Source: Paenibacillus_E allorhizoplanae (GTDB lineage: Bacteria > Bacillota > Bacilli > Paenibacillales > NBRC-103111). From it: a stretch of DNA of 64,000 bases. Position 1 is the first letter of the stretch. Every line of letters starts with the position of its first letter. The position numbers and the translations under genes were made by a program. The DNA lies in contig NZ_CAKMMW010000004.1 of the NCBI RefSeq assembly GCF_927798215.1, forward strand, positions 1 to 64,000, in the 5' to 3' direction. The notes below the pieces were generated by a model. It was not told where the DNA came from. It ran no database searches and saw only the letters and a program-made list of their open reading frames with translations. Positions 35,083-45,004 of this stretch are shown piece after piece.

Positions 35083-36699
35083 TCAAATAGCGCCACTAAT
35101 ACGCTCGATCACTTCGCGCCATTCTTCTGACGAAATGTCTCTAGCAATAAGCCATGATTTCCCTCTCCCAGTCTCATGCTCAAGCACGATCGGTTGCGTG
35201 ATGTCCACAACATCTGTCACAAAATTATTCGCCTGCCAATCGAAAAGAACTCTAAACAGCTTAGGTACTTCGGTTAAGAAGACATTCGAATCATTTTTAC
35301 GGAATAAATCAGTTGTAACGACTAACTTACCGCCATTGTGCACATAAGCAATCAATGCCTCTTCCAGCTCCGCTTCGTACATAATATTCAGCGGCAGAAT
35401 CAGCAGCTCATAGGCCTTAATCTGCCTTGGCGTATACACGACATCCACCTGCTTATTCATCTCAAATAGCGAGCGGTAGACATTGTCCACGACATAATTG
35501 GCGTAGGGTAGCCGATCCGAAACGGAGATCTGGTAGCTCCACGAGCTGTCAAAGTGATAGTACAATCCGACGGTGGCCTCGGTTTGAAACTCATCTTCGA
35601 CTTTCGTCGTAGCTGCCTCCGTATAGCGCTGAATGACGTTGTAATTGTGCGAAGGTTCACCAGTCAAGGTAAGCAGTTCCTTGCCGCCTCTACCCTGCTC
35701 CTGCCCCCAGGGAAAGGGCTTCATTTTGAACAGGAAAAACCGCTCACAACCACGCTCCTCTATAATTCGCATATCCCGCTCTAGTTGACCTGCACCCGCG
35801 CCGTACTCCATCATCCAGAACGGCTTATTCAGAACGCTGCGGCTTGCATCCGAATAAAAGGCAATTTCATGCGGCTTATCACTGTAAATATCCATCCCGA
35901 CGACATCTAAAGTTGCGAACATCTCGACCCAGTTGATATTGTCTCCCCAACAAAACATGAACCCATTCGTCGTAATCGGCCGTTCACCGATATGCGGTCG
36001 AAGCACGCGCTCCTGCATGCGTGCAAATTGAACCAATCCTTGCGAGGAGAATCTCGCAAATTCCAGCTCCAGACTGGGATGTGGCCACATCATCACATCA
36101 CTTTGGATCGGCACAGGCAGCGGTATTTGCGCCCAGGTCTGATATTGTTGGGACCAGAACACCGTCCCCCAAGCCTGGTTTAAATGCGCGATCGTCCCGT
36201 ATTTGTCAGCCAAATATTGCTGAAAGGCTTGTTTCGCGTATTCACTGTAATCATATTTGGTTTCACCGCCAAATTCATTATCCAACTGCCATGCGATAAC
36301 ATTCGGATGTTGTCCATATCGTTCAGCCATCAAGCTAACAATTCGCTTTGAATAGGCCAAATAGTTCGCTGAATAGTATGAGCGATGCTGTCTAGCACCG
36401 AAGCCTACAGTTTTACCGCTTTTATGCACAGGCAGCACGTCTGGATATTTTTCAACCAACCAAATCGGCGGACAAGCCGTGGGTGTACAAAGGACAACCC
36501 CAATGCCGAATTCAGCTGCAAACTCAATTGACTCGTCCAGCCAAGTCCAGTTATATTGGCCATCTTCCGGTTCCAGTGTTGACCAAGCAAATTCGGCAAT
36601 CCGAATAGTTGGAATTCCAGCTTCTTGAAGCTTCTTATAATCAATCGGCCATTGCTCCGATTTCTCGTGCTCAGGGTAATAGGCGACTCCTATTTCCAT
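35083..36699 (-). CDS. beta-galactosidase GH42, short form
   Basis: 538 residues from ATG 36699 (after TTGGAGGG). The GH42 barrel starts with MEIGVAYYPEH; acid/base Glu142 is in WQLDNEFGG and nucleophile Glu298 in FWMMEYGAG. A glutamine-amidotransferase-like trimerisation domain follows from about 370, but the protein stops near residue 538, about 130 residues shorter than its neighbour, so the usual C-terminal beta domain is missing. It also lacks the four zinc-binding cysteines present in the adjacent copy. It begins 4 bases after that gene's stop. It would hydrolyse imported beta-galactosides in the cytoplasm. Confidence 0.88.
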   Translation of the reverse strand: MEIGVAYYPEHEKSEQWPIDYKKLQEAGIPTIRIAEFAWSTLEPEDGQYNWTWLDESIEFAAEFGIGVVLCTPTACPPIWLVEKYPDVLPVHKSGKTVGFGARQHRSYYSANYLAYSKRIVSLMAERYGQHPNVIAWQLDNEFGGETKYDYSEYAKQAFQQYLADKYGTIAHLNQAWGTVFWSQQYQTWAQIPLPVPIQSDVMMWPHPSLELEFARFSSQGLVQFARMQERVLRPHIGERPITTNGFMFCWGDNINWVEMFATLDVVGMDIYSDKPHEIAFYSDASRSVLNKPFWMMEYGAGAGQLERDMRIIEERGCERFFLFKMKPFPWGQEQGRGGKELLTLTGEPSHNYNVIQRYTEAATTKVEDEFQTEATVGLYYHFDSSWSYQISVSDRLPYANYVVDNVYRSLFEMNKQVDVVYTPRQIKAYELLILPLNIMYEAELEEALIAYVHNGGKLVVTTDLFRKNDSNVFLTEVPKLFRVLFDWQANNFVTDVVDITQPIVLEHETGRGKSWLIARDISSEEWREVIERISGAI

Positions 36700-36703
36700 A
36701 TGT

Positions 36704-38734
36704 TTATCCCTCCAATATGGCACTGCGATTAGACTCAGGTCCACATAAAATCATGACACCGTTTCCGCCCAGTTGCGTTTCCCCATGAAGCTCCTCCTCG
36801 GATAACAGATCATACATAGGGGTAGTGATTTGTACGTGAACGGGTTCTACCGAATGATTGATAACAAACGTATACGCCTGATCCCCTTTGAACCGTGACA
36901 GTATCTCAATGCGAGTTGAGTCTGTTACGATGCCATCACCTGACATGGCCAGTTCAGCATCTCGACATATCCTATTGAAAATGTCATCTCGAAGCTTGGC
37001 ATCTAGTTCCGTACCTATGTAGTAGGCCTTTCCTTTGCCATACTCATTCATTGTCACTGCTGGACAACCTGAGAAATAGTCTTCACTGAAGGTAGCTACT
37101 GCTTGTGCGCCATGCAACTCAATGACATCGAACCAAGTCGCCCCGCGATAAACCTCCTCACTTCCAGGCATTTGAATACTGCGGTACTCTTCCTTCCCCA
37201 GAACGCCATATTCTTCAACGCTAATCCCGAGCAAATCTGACAACTTTCCAGGAAGTGTTAGCGCTTCAATTCTATTGTGCCAGTCCTTGGCACCAGCACG
37301 ATAATCCAGCACAACGATGCCGCCAGCATGAACAAATTCATACACTTTGGCCACGAGCTCATCGGTGGTCATAATGAAATTTGGGAGAACAAGAATGCGG
37401 TATCCCGAAAAATCAGCTTGGGGTGAAAGAATATCCGTTGCGATCTGATTGTCATACAAAGATTGATAATAACTTGTAAAATGCCCCATGTACGTGTAGT
37501 CCATAATATGAGGTTGAATTTCGAACACCCATTCATTATCATACGAGCGGATCATCGCAACCTGAGCTTTATTGGTGGAACCTTCCAATACAGGCCAGAT
37601 TCTGGCCAGCTCGGCTCCGACCTGTTGCACCTCTCGATACTTTCTGCCTGCTTTACCATCATGCGCCAATATGCCATGCCAATATTGCTCTGCACCAAAT
37701 AAGCAGCCTCTCCAACGGAAGTACAAGATCCCATCTGCTCCATGAGCAATCGATTGGTACGTCCATCTGCGCAATTCCTGCGGTTTCGGCGTTGGAAACA
37801 TGATGTTGCCGCCAGGTTGACCGCTTTGGTGCTCCATAACCCAGAAATTCATCTGTTTCAGACCGCGCGTCATATCATGCTGCATCGCCGCAAGCGCTGG
37901 ATCGACTTCTTTGGTAAACATCAAGTTCGGATAATTATCCCAAGAAACAATATCCAAATCCTCGGATAAATTGAATGCGTCGATTTCATTAAAGGCGCCC
38001 ATCATATTGTGCGTGATTGTTGCTTGCGGTGCATATTTCCTTATGATATCCGTCTGAAACTTCTGGAACTGGCAAACGGCATCTGAAGCAAATCGACGGT
38101 AATCCAGTACCAAGCCAGGATTATGGAGCGGAAACACTGTGTACGCTGGTACGATGACCTGTTCCCACTCATTATAGATTTGACTCCAAAAAACAGTCCC
38201 CCAGCACGCATTCATATGGTCAATTTCTTGATATTTGCCCATCAGCCACAGCTGAAATTTGGTTTTGCAATTATCACAATAACAGCGCGTCGTCTCATTA
38301 CAGCCGAATTCATTATCGATTTGCCAGGCGACAACACGCGGATCGTTGCCGTATCGCTCGGCCATTTTGCCCACAATGGTTGAGATATAAGGTAAATAAT
38401 TGTCATTGCTATAACAATAATGTCGACGATTCCCATAGCCACGAACATCCCCATACATATCGCGCATATAAAGATCGGGGTGCTGATCCATCAACCACTT
38501 CGGGGGAGTTGCTGTTGGTGTGCCAAGAATAACCTGGATGCCCTCCCCAGCCAAAATGCCGATTATACGATCTAGCCAAGTGAAATCGAAGCTACCCTTC
38601 CAGCGTTCCATCCGCGACCAAGCGAATTCACCAATCCTGACAATGTTGATTCCCGCTTCTCGCATCATCTTCGCGTCGGTTTCCCACCGCTCCTCCGGCC
38701 AATGCTCCGGATAATAACAAACACCGAAATACAT
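36704..38734 (-). CDS. beta-galactosidase GH42, full-length form
   Basis: 676 residues, the normal GH42 length. MYFGVCYYPEHWPE opens the barrel; acid/base Glu142 (WQIDNEFGC), nucleophile Glu301 (FWVMEHQSGQPG). Cys107, Cys151, Cys153 and Cys156 match the zinc cluster described for Thermus A4 beta-galactosidase. A trimerisation domain (about 395-600) and a C-terminal beta domain (YTFVINHSVEPV) complete it. It follows the YesN-like regulator by 18 bases, inside an operon with a sugar importer, suggesting galactan- or arabinogalactan-derived oligosaccharides as substrate. Start ATG 38734 follows an AGGAGGAG-type site. Confidence 0.93.
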   Translation of the reverse strand: MYFGVCYYPEHWPEERWETDAKMMREAGINIVRIGEFAWSRMERWKGSFDFTWLDRIIGILAGEGIQVILGTPTATPPKWLMDQHPDLYMRDMYGDVRGYGNRRHYCYSNDNYLPYISTIVGKMAERYGNDPRVVAWQIDNEFGCNETTRCYCDNCKTKFQLWLMGKYQEIDHMNACWGTVFWSQIYNEWEQVIVPAYTVFPLHNPGLVLDYRRFASDAVCQFQKFQTDIIRKYAPQATITHNMMGAFNEIDAFNLSEDLDIVSWDNYPNLMFTKEVDPALAAMQHDMTRGLKQMNFWVMEHQSGQPGGNIMFPTPKPQELRRWTYQSIAHGADGILYFRWRGCLFGAEQYWHGILAHDGKAGRKYREVQQVGAELARIWPVLEGSTNKAQVAMIRSYDNEWVFEIQPHIMDYTYMGHFTSYYQSLYDNQIATDILSPQADFSGYRILVLPNFIMTTDELVAKVYEFVHAGGIVVLDYRAGAKDWHNRIEALTLPGKLSDLLGISVEEYGVLGKEEYRSIQMPGSEEVYRGATWFDVIELHGAQAVATFSEDYFSGCPAVTMNEYGKGKAYYIGTELDAKLRDDIFNRICRDAELAMSGDGIVTDSTRIEILSRFKGDQAYTFVINHSVEPVHVQITTPMYDLLSEEELHGETQLGGNGVMILCGPESNRSAILEG

Positions 38735-38752
38735 CCCTGCTCCTCCTGTCTG

Positions 38753-40330
38753 CTAAACCGATGCTCTAAATTCCCCAGCACTGACGCCCGTATAGTTTTT
38801 GAACCGTTTATAGAACCAGTCCAGCTCACCGAAGCCAACCTCTTGGGCGATTTCATACACTTTTTTATCCGTAAAAAGTAACAGTTCTTTGGCTTTCTCC
38901 ATCCGCAGCTGTAACATATATTCATTAAAAGAGACATTCGCATTTGCTTTAAACAGCTTCCCTAAATAATGCGGGTTCATATAGACCTGCTGTGCGACAC
39001 TCCGCAAACTAATCTGTGTGTGAAACTGTTCCTGAACCAGTCTCTTTACGGTATCAAATACTTTATTCGGCTGCTGATCCTTCATCCGATGTAAGAGCTC
39101 TAGGACAGCCATACACTTTTCTGCAATGAATTGGTAGAGATCATCACTTGTTTTACTCCGCATGACAAGCTCGTAATCGCCTAATTTATCATCGAACAAG
39201 AACGTTTGGTTTGCTCCTGCATCCTTTACGACATGAGAGAGCTGAAGGAGAATCTCTAAGACATTCACTTTAATGGCGTTTGCTGGCAATCGTCCTGATT
39301 TGAATACTTCTTTCAATTGTATTAGCGCTTGGCGTACCTGATCGAACTGCAAGGTTTTGATGGCCTCTATCACATTCACTTCCATAGAATGACGCAAATG
39401 AGCTTGATCCATATCTTCTGTTATTTTGGCAGGACCGGTTAAAATCGTATTGTGTCCACTCAGGAACTTTCCATCTAAAGCTATTTCTGCAGATGTAAAA
39501 GACTCTGCTACTTGTTCCCAAGTCGTTGCCGTATGACCAACACCGATACTGACGGTTTCTTTGGCAAATTGTTGAATAGACGCGCCAAGCTTCTCCGCCA
39601 ACGAAGTAGGGTCAGCTTCACCTAAAAGGCTTTTCTCTGGATGAAGAATCAACAGCGTATATCGTTCCTCCGACTCTTCAAAAACAAAGCCAGCATCACC
39701 GCAGATTTCCTCCATAATGTTGCGAATTGCGAACCGTTTCAGTTCCATCTCTCGGTCAGTCAAGTAGGTATGAAGTGAATGAATAAAGTCCATCTCCACT
39801 AACAAGCAGCAGCTAGCGTGCCATTCTTCAGGGATACCCAGCAGTTTCGTCTGATCCTCGAATTCCTGCTTCTTCACTTGGCCATGTACCCACCGTTTGA
39901 AAAATTGATCCCTTAGGGCAGATACACCTAAATTCAATTGTTTGCTCGTCTTATATTTGAGATCCAGACTATCTTTGACCTTGGTCAAGACAGCAACTAG
40001 ATCATCTTCATCTACTGGCTTCAGCAAGTAATCCTGGACACCAAGCTTCAGACCTTGTCTTGCATACGCAAAGTCATCATATCCAGTCAGAATAACCACG
40101 GCAGCGTCTGAGAACTTTCGCAGCTCTTGAATGAACGTCAATCCATCCATAATTGGCATGCGAATATCCGTAATGACGAGCGAATAATAATGGGCTTTCA
40201 TCATGTCTAGTGCCTGCTGGCCATCCTCGGCTTCCCCTTTGATCTCATATCCGTATCGCTGCCAATCGAGTAAATATGTTAAGGATGCGCGAGCGATTGG
40301 CTCATCTTCGACAATTAATACATCATACAT
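38753..40330 (-). CDS. YesN-like response regulator with AraC output domain
   Basis: 525 residues from ATG 40330 (after AGAGGTGA; a GTG at 40339 overlaps the site). The receiver domain has VEDEP at 7-11, phosphoacceptor Asp55 (VITDIRMP), Thr near 83 and Lys near 105 (YLLKPVDE). A middle region of about 260 residues precedes the AraC-type double helix-turn-helix (ISLRSVAQQVYMNPHYLGKLF; VYEIAQEVGFGELDWFYKRF) ending in the usual TGVSAGEFR. The start overlaps the kinase stop by 8 bases. It would switch on the adjacent importer and GH42 genes. Confidence 0.92.
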   Translation of the reverse strand: MYDVLIVEDEPIARASLTYLLDWQRYGYEIKGEAEDGQQALDMMKAHYYSLVITDIRMPIMDGLTFIQELRKFSDAAVVILTGYDDFAYARQGLKLGVQDYLLKPVDEDDLVAVLTKVKDSLDLKYKTSKQLNLGVSALRDQFFKRWVHGQVKKQEFEDQTKLLGIPEEWHASCCLLVEMDFIHSLHTYLTDREMELKRFAIRNIMEEICGDAGFVFEESEERYTLLILHPEKSLLGEADPTSLAEKLGASIQQFAKETVSIGVGHTATTWEQVAESFTSAEIALDGKFLSGHNTILTGPAKITEDMDQAHLRHSMEVNVIEAIKTLQFDQVRQALIQLKEVFKSGRLPANAIKVNVLEILLQLSHVVKDAGANQTFLFDDKLGDYELVMRSKTSDDLYQFIAEKCMAVLELLHRMKDQQPNKVFDTVKRLVQEQFHTQISLRSVAQQVYMNPHYLGKLFKANANVSFNEYMLQLRMEKAKELLLFTDKKVYEIAQEVGFGELDWFYKRFKNYTGVSAGEFRASV

Positions 40331-42104
40331 CGCTATCACCTCTTTGGAATGACTGCTCTGGAAGAATCATGGTTACCTCGGTTCCTTGGCCCGCTTCACT
40401 TTCAATAAGCAATCCATACGCTTCCCCATATAAATCCCGCAATCGCCGGTGGACATTCTGTAAGCCGATATGTGCATCACGCGAAAGCGTACTATCTTCT
40501 TGCAGCCACCGATGGATTTCATCTAATCGCTCCGCTGATATGCCTAAACCGTCATCTCTAACTGTAAGGTGTATATTGCCATCGATAATTTCGCCTCGAA
40601 TCCATATCTGGGAACTAGCTTTCTTGAGCTCAATCCCATGCGTGATCGCATTCTCCACGAGTGGCTGCAAGCATAGCTTCGGAATCGTCATCCCCAACAT
40701 TTCATCGGGAATATGAATATCAAACACGAATTTATCCACATAACGATAGGATTGCAGCTGTAAATATATTTCAATAAACTCAATTTCCTCGGTTAATCGA
40801 ATCGAATGTCCGCCACTCTTCAGCATCATCCGAAACGACTTTGCCAGAAGTCCTACAACTTGTGCGTTCTCTCGATCACCTGCAATCAGTAACTTCCCGC
40901 GAATCGTATTTAAAATATTAAATAGAAAATGCGGCTTAATCTGCGCCTGCAAAGCATACAGCTCAACCTCTTTCGTGCGAAGCGCTTGTTCCTGGCGATC
41001 AATCTCCGATTGGTAACGCTCATTGACGAGTTGGCCTAATCGCTTGACCATCACATTAAAGATTTGACCGAGTTGGGCAACTTCATCTTTCCCTTTGACA
41101 TCAATGAAGCTTTGGAAATTATCCTTGTGAACGCGTCTCATCTTGGTAGACAGCTCCGTGAATCTACGCGTTAGTCCTAAGGAAAATACGAAAATTAACG
41201 CTGCTGAGATCACACAAGCAATGATAAACAGCACGAAGGATAACGATTTCAGTTGGTCAATTTTCGGCATAAGCTCCGTAACCGGTATAAGCGTAATAAC
41301 CTTCATCCCTTTGACGACATTGCGGGAATTCAGCGTTTGGTAAAGAACTTCGTAGGTCTCTTTGCCATCTTTATATTGAAGTTTGCCCTCAGCAGACGCT
41401 TGAATTTGTTTAGCAAAAGAAAGCTCATTCAGATGTGTGATCGGGTTCGTATTTGAGCTATCAATGAGGACAACACCATCTGGCATGGTGAAAATAAATC
41501 GTTTCCCTTTACTTTCTTCGTGAATGAGCTCATTTAATACACTTACGTTGACCTCAATCGAAACGACGATCGGCGAATTCGGATCTTGCTTATTCAGTCT
41601 TTTGCGTAAGCTGAATACGCGTTCCTTAGGAAATTCATTCATATAAGAAGCCGTCCAATAGGCACCAAATGGACTTTGGATTACGGCCTGATACCATTCA
41701 CTTATTTTCACATCGTTATCAATCAAATGAAAGTTTGCAAAAACAAACGACGGATTGTCTGTATAAATGATAAGATGGGATACATTTTGCGTAATTTTCA
41801 CCGCAGAGTCCAAAGGCTCATAATTGGCAAAGTATTCATCGTACGCATCCCGCAGATCTGGAAAATGTTTCATCAGCATGGTTTGTAAGGACGTATTTAA
41901 ATAAAGCGTATTCGCAATATCCTCGTAAGAGCCTAATTTATGATCCAAGTTAACACGGACTTGTGATAGTGACAGGTTGGCATTTTCAATAATATTGTCA
42001 AATACGAGATCGCTGCTGCGTTTGACAAGCACATACGTAAGAGAACCGAGCAAAACCAGCATAATGAGTAAATGAGTAATAATGAGCTTGGTGCGGATTT
42101 TCAT
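40323..42104 (-). CDS. YesM-like sensor histidine kinase
   Basis: 593 residues from ATG 42104 (after AAGGGGA). One membrane segment near the start and a second around 285-305 flank an extracellular sensor of about 250 residues (Cache-like). HAMP follows, then His_kinase/YesM domain with His392 in QIKPHFLFNIL, and an ATPase domain with LVENAITHGIE (N-box), VRDDGLGIS (G1) and IGLQNVHRRL (G2). The LytS/YesM class works with YesN-type regulators. The extracellular domain probably reads the sugar or the loaded binding protein encoded just upstream. Confidence 0.92.
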   Translation of the reverse strand: MKIRTKLIITHLLIMLVLLGSLTYVLVKRSSDLVFDNIIENANLSLSQVRVNLDHKLGSYEDIANTLYLNTSLQTMLMKHFPDLRDAYDEYFANYEPLDSAVKITQNVSHLIIYTDNPSFVFANFHLIDNDVKISEWYQAVIQSPFGAYWTASYMNEFPKERVFSLRKRLNKQDPNSPIVVSIEVNVSVLNELIHEESKGKRFIFTMPDGVVLIDSSNTNPITHLNELSFAKQIQASAEGKLQYKDGKETYEVLYQTLNSRNVVKGMKVITLIPVTELMPKIDQLKSLSFVLFIIACVISAALIFVFSLGLTRRFTELSTKMRRVHKDNFQSFIDVKGKDEVAQLGQIFNVMVKRLGQLVNERYQSEIDRQEQALRTKEVELYALQAQIKPHFLFNILNTIRGKLLIAGDRENAQVVGLLAKSFRMMLKSGGHSIRLTEEIEFIEIYLQLQSYRYVDKFVFDIHIPDEMLGMTIPKLCLQPLVENAITHGIELKKASSQIWIRGEIIDGNIHLTVRDDGLGISAERLDEIHRWLQEDSTLSRDAHIGLQNVHRRLRDLYGEAYGLLIESEAGQGTEVTMILPEQSFQRGDSDV

Positions 42105-42201
42105 CTCTCTGATCCCCTTGGCGTATCTCAATTAGGTCGGATTTTCTCACCTTCTAACATACATTCTCTATCGTGCAGTTTTCCCCTCTATACCACAGGA
42201 A

Positions 42202-42231
42202 ACTCCTTATCTTAAGTGCAAGATAAGGAGT
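42202..42231. other. intercistronic 12-bp hairpin after the binding-protein gene
   Basis: ACTCCTTATCTT and AAGATAAGGAGT pair perfectly around AAGTGC. Only a short TTT follows on the minus strand, so termination would be partial. It stands between the binding-protein stop (42258) and the kinase start, where mRNA-stabilising or attenuating hairpins often occur in sugar-uptake operons. Confidence 0.6.
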
Positions 42232-42257
42232 GTTCCACCCTATGACACAACGCTTAT

Positions 42258-43988
42258 TTATTTCCCTAATTGTTTATGATAGCTCGTATTAAAATCAGCC
42301 CATAATTTCGTGAAATCAGCTTCATATGCGGCTAATCCATCTTTGACAATCGTATCTTTCATTAACTGCCAATTACTTTCGAACTCCGCAGCATCCTTGG
42401 ACATCACAACTTTAGGAACCAGTTTACGCCAATCGCCACTAATTTTTTGCCCAGGTACCTTTGTGCTGTCTGGCGGCGTTAGCTGCCATAAATAGCCAGG
42501 TACTTTCTCAACAGGCGGCAGGAAGTCCGCCCATACTTTCTTGCCGTATTTCGATAATACTTCCTTCGTCATGGCATCATAGTTCGCAACGACAGAATCT
42601 CTAGTCACTGGCGTCGCGTAGTCACCATCACCTAGCTTCGTGCCATTACCCAGTGAGAACCAGTCTCCTGCAGTGCCGCTGCTGACACTCTTAAGTCCCG
42701 ATTTATACGCATAGTCAGGATCCGCTGCCACTTTGGCAATTTTGTCTTTCGTTTCTTGACGTTTGCCGTTAACTACTTCGTAATCTGAACCCTCAATACC
42801 CCAATGTGTCAAAATTTGCCCTTCATCCGAGAACAGATAATCGATGAATTGAATGATGCGCTCAGGGTTTTTGGCGTTCTTCGTGATGACCCACTGACCC
42901 GTACCCCCACCTGTTGGTGTGATGGTGTTATTGTGATCCACTGTTCCTTCTTTGAAATAAACCGGAATATGTGCGTAAGCGCGTTCAGGTTTACCCGCAG
43001 CACGCAGCGATTTCTCTGTATCGCCAACCACCCATGACGGGGCAAATGCAGCGAGTACGCGACCTTGCGCCATTTTGGCTCGCATACCATCCATGTTCAA
43101 CGAGAATGTTTCCTTATCCAGGAGACCATTCGTGTACAATTTATTCAGAAATTGATCATAGGTTTTGGCGTCATCTGACAGCGGATTATACGTTACTTTC
43201 CCGTCAGCAGCAATACGGAAGTTGCCATGATCCGATAAGCCAGCAGCGAAAGTAATGGGGTTGTTGAATTGTGCATCCATAATCCAATCAGCCATTGCCG
43301 CTGAATAGCCAATCGTTTCTTTCCCATCAATTTTCGGATGATTCTTTACATACGTACTGATGATGTCATACAGCTGATCTAATGTTTTAATTGTCGGATA
43401 GCCCGCTTCCTTCAACACATCATATTGAATGATAAAGTTCGGCGAGGCATCAGGTGATGCTTCTTTGTTCAAAAGCACGCTGGATATCGAATCGATTTTG
43501 CCATCCTCAGACTTCAAAAGATTGAAATACTCGCCATACTTCGCTTTGATATTCGGACCGTATTTATCAATCAAATCGTTTAATGGAATGATCGCGCCGG
43601 CGTCCTTGTATTTCTTGATATGCACAGGGTCCAGCGGAATAATATCCGGATAATCGCCGCCAGCTAACCAAATATCCCATTTCTGTTTCTCATCGCCCAC
43701 GATCAAATCATATTTTAGGGAAACGCCTGTTTTCTCTGTAAGCTTCTTACTGACTGGGTTATCCCACGAGATCTTGTTGTCTGCTGTACTCATGGAGAAG
43801 GTAACTGGGGTTACATTTGGCTTCTGTGAGGCTGCGGCGGTTGCCGCTGCTGTGCTTTCCGCTGTTGTTGCCTTTGGCGTTGCAGTTTCCGTATCCGTAC
43901 TGGAAGACGTACAACCCGAGAATGTAATTGCAGCCATACAACTTACGGAAAGTAATAGGAAATGACGGGCATTTTTCTTTCTAATCAT
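42258..43988 (-). CDS. extracellular solute-binding lipoprotein (LipO-like)
   Basis: 576 residues from ATG 43988 (after GAGAGGGTG). The lipoprotein signal ends ITFSGC, followed by a Ser/Thr/Ala-rich linker to about residue 60. The two-lobe carbohydrate-binding fold has KYDLIVGDEKQKWDIWLAGGDYPDI (quoted in part: WLAGGDYPDII, ~105) and GGTGQWVITKNAKNPERI near 360. The size and the partner permeases match the LipO/LplB/LplC class that imports oligosaccharides in Paenibacillus and Bacillus. It is anchored outside the membrane and delivers substrate to the two permeases encoded upstream; no ATPase gene is present, so a shared MsmX-type ATPase is expected. Confidence 0.9.
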   Translation of the reverse strand: MIRKKNARHFLLLSVSCMAAITFSGCTSSSTDTETATPKATTAESTAAATAAASQKPNVTPVTFSMSTADNKISWDNPVSKKLTEKTGVSLKYDLIVGDEKQKWDIWLAGGDYPDIIPLDPVHIKKYKDAGAIIPLNDLIDKYGPNIKAKYGEYFNLLKSEDGKIDSISSVLLNKEASPDASPNFIIQYDVLKEAGYPTIKTLDQLYDIISTYVKNHPKIDGKETIGYSAAMADWIMDAQFNNPITFAAGLSDHGNFRIAADGKVTYNPLSDDAKTYDQFLNKLYTNGLLDKETFSLNMDGMRAKMAQGRVLAAFAPSWVVGDTEKSLRAAGKPERAYAHIPVYFKEGTVDHNNTITPTGGGTGQWVITKNAKNPERIIQFIDYLFSDEGQILTHWGIEGSDYEVVNGKRQETKDKIAKVAADPDYAYKSGLKSVSSGTAGDWFSLGNGTKLGDGDYATPVTRDSVVANYDAMTKEVLSKYGKKVWADFLPPVEKVPGYLWQLTPPDSTKVPGQKISGDWRKLVPKVVMSKDAAEFESNWQLMKDTIVKDGLAAYEADFTKLWADFNTSYHKQLGK

Positions 43989-44072
43989 AGGACACCCTCT
44001 CACTTTAAAATTGATTATATATCTGCGGAATGTTATTTCCGTCTGATATTACGTTTGGTGCTGCGCCATCTC

Positions 44073-44963
44073 TTATTCTTTCATCGCAGCGACAGTTATT
44101 CCTTTAACGAAGTACTTTTGCAGGAAGGGATATACGAATAGGATCGGTAAAGTAACAACAATGGTTAACGCTGCACGAATCGACTGCGGGCTCAGCTTAG
44201 CTACGTTATTAGCCCCCATCTGTGCGGTTGTCGTCGCTGACTGTGAAACCGATTGCAGTAATACCTTCATGAGTTCATATTGCAAAAGACTTAATCCCTG
44301 ATTACGGCTCGTGTATAAGTAATTATCAAACCAAGAGTTCCAATGCTGTACCCCAATGAACAAGGTAATCGTTGCAATGACAGGTAAGCTGATCGGAATA
44401 ATAACAAGGAATAACGTTTGAAATTCATTGGCCCCGTCGATTCGCGTAGATTCCACGACTCCCTCCGGCAGTTGCTCGAAATAGCTTCGCATTATGATGA
44501 CATTATAGACACTTACGAGAATAGGCAGAATGTACACCCAGAAGTGGTTCATTAAACCCAAATTCTTAATCAGTAAATAGGTTGGAATTAGTCCGCCATT
44601 CACATACAAGGTGATGACGAAGAATACGTTAAACGATTTGCGGAAGATGAATTCCTTGCGACTAAGAGCGAAAGCAATCATCGCCGTGCAAACCACACCT
44701 AATACAGTGCCAACTACCGTTCTCGTTATGGAGATAACGACAGCCATGTATAAATTTTTGTTGCTGAAGACGTATTCGTAATTAAAAGTTGAGAATTTTC
44801 GCGGAAACCAAGTGACGCCTCCCTTTATTAAATCCAGCGGTTCATTAAATGAGATCGCCAACAAATGAATAAAGGGGAAAAGCGTACAGAAACCAAGAGC
44901 CGCTAGAAATAAATAATTGCATACCGTAAAGACATAATCACTGAAAGCACGGTGCCGAAGCAT
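44073..44963 (-). CDS. carbohydrate ABC transporter permease (LplC/YtcP-like)
   Basis: 296 residues from ATG 44963, six bases after TAGGAGG; a TTG two codons earlier overlaps the spacer. Six membrane segments; FVITLYVNGGLIPTYLL near 127 and the EAA loop ESTRIDGANEFQTLFLVIIPIS near 188-209 (key residues D-G-A-N) are family marks, as is the C-terminal KYFVKGITVAAMKE. It pairs with the permease at 45005-45970. Confidence 0.92.
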   Translation of the reverse strand: MLRHRAFSDYVFTVCNYLFLAALGFCTLFPFIHLLAISFNEPLDLIKGGVTWFPRKFSTFNYEYVFSNKNLYMAVVISITRTVVGTVLGVVCTAMIAFALSRKEFIFRKSFNVFFVITLYVNGGLIPTYLLIKNLGLMNHFWVYILPILVSVYNVIIMRSYFEQLPEGVVESTRIDGANEFQTLFLVIIPISLPVIATITLFIGVQHWNSWFDNYLYTSRNQGLSLLQYELMKVLLQSVSQSATTTAQMGANNVAKLSPQSIRAALTIVVTLPILFVYPFLQKYFVKGITVAAMKE

Positions 44964-45004
44964 GAACAACCTCCTAACAAATCAACGACTTGCACCATCT
45001 TTTT

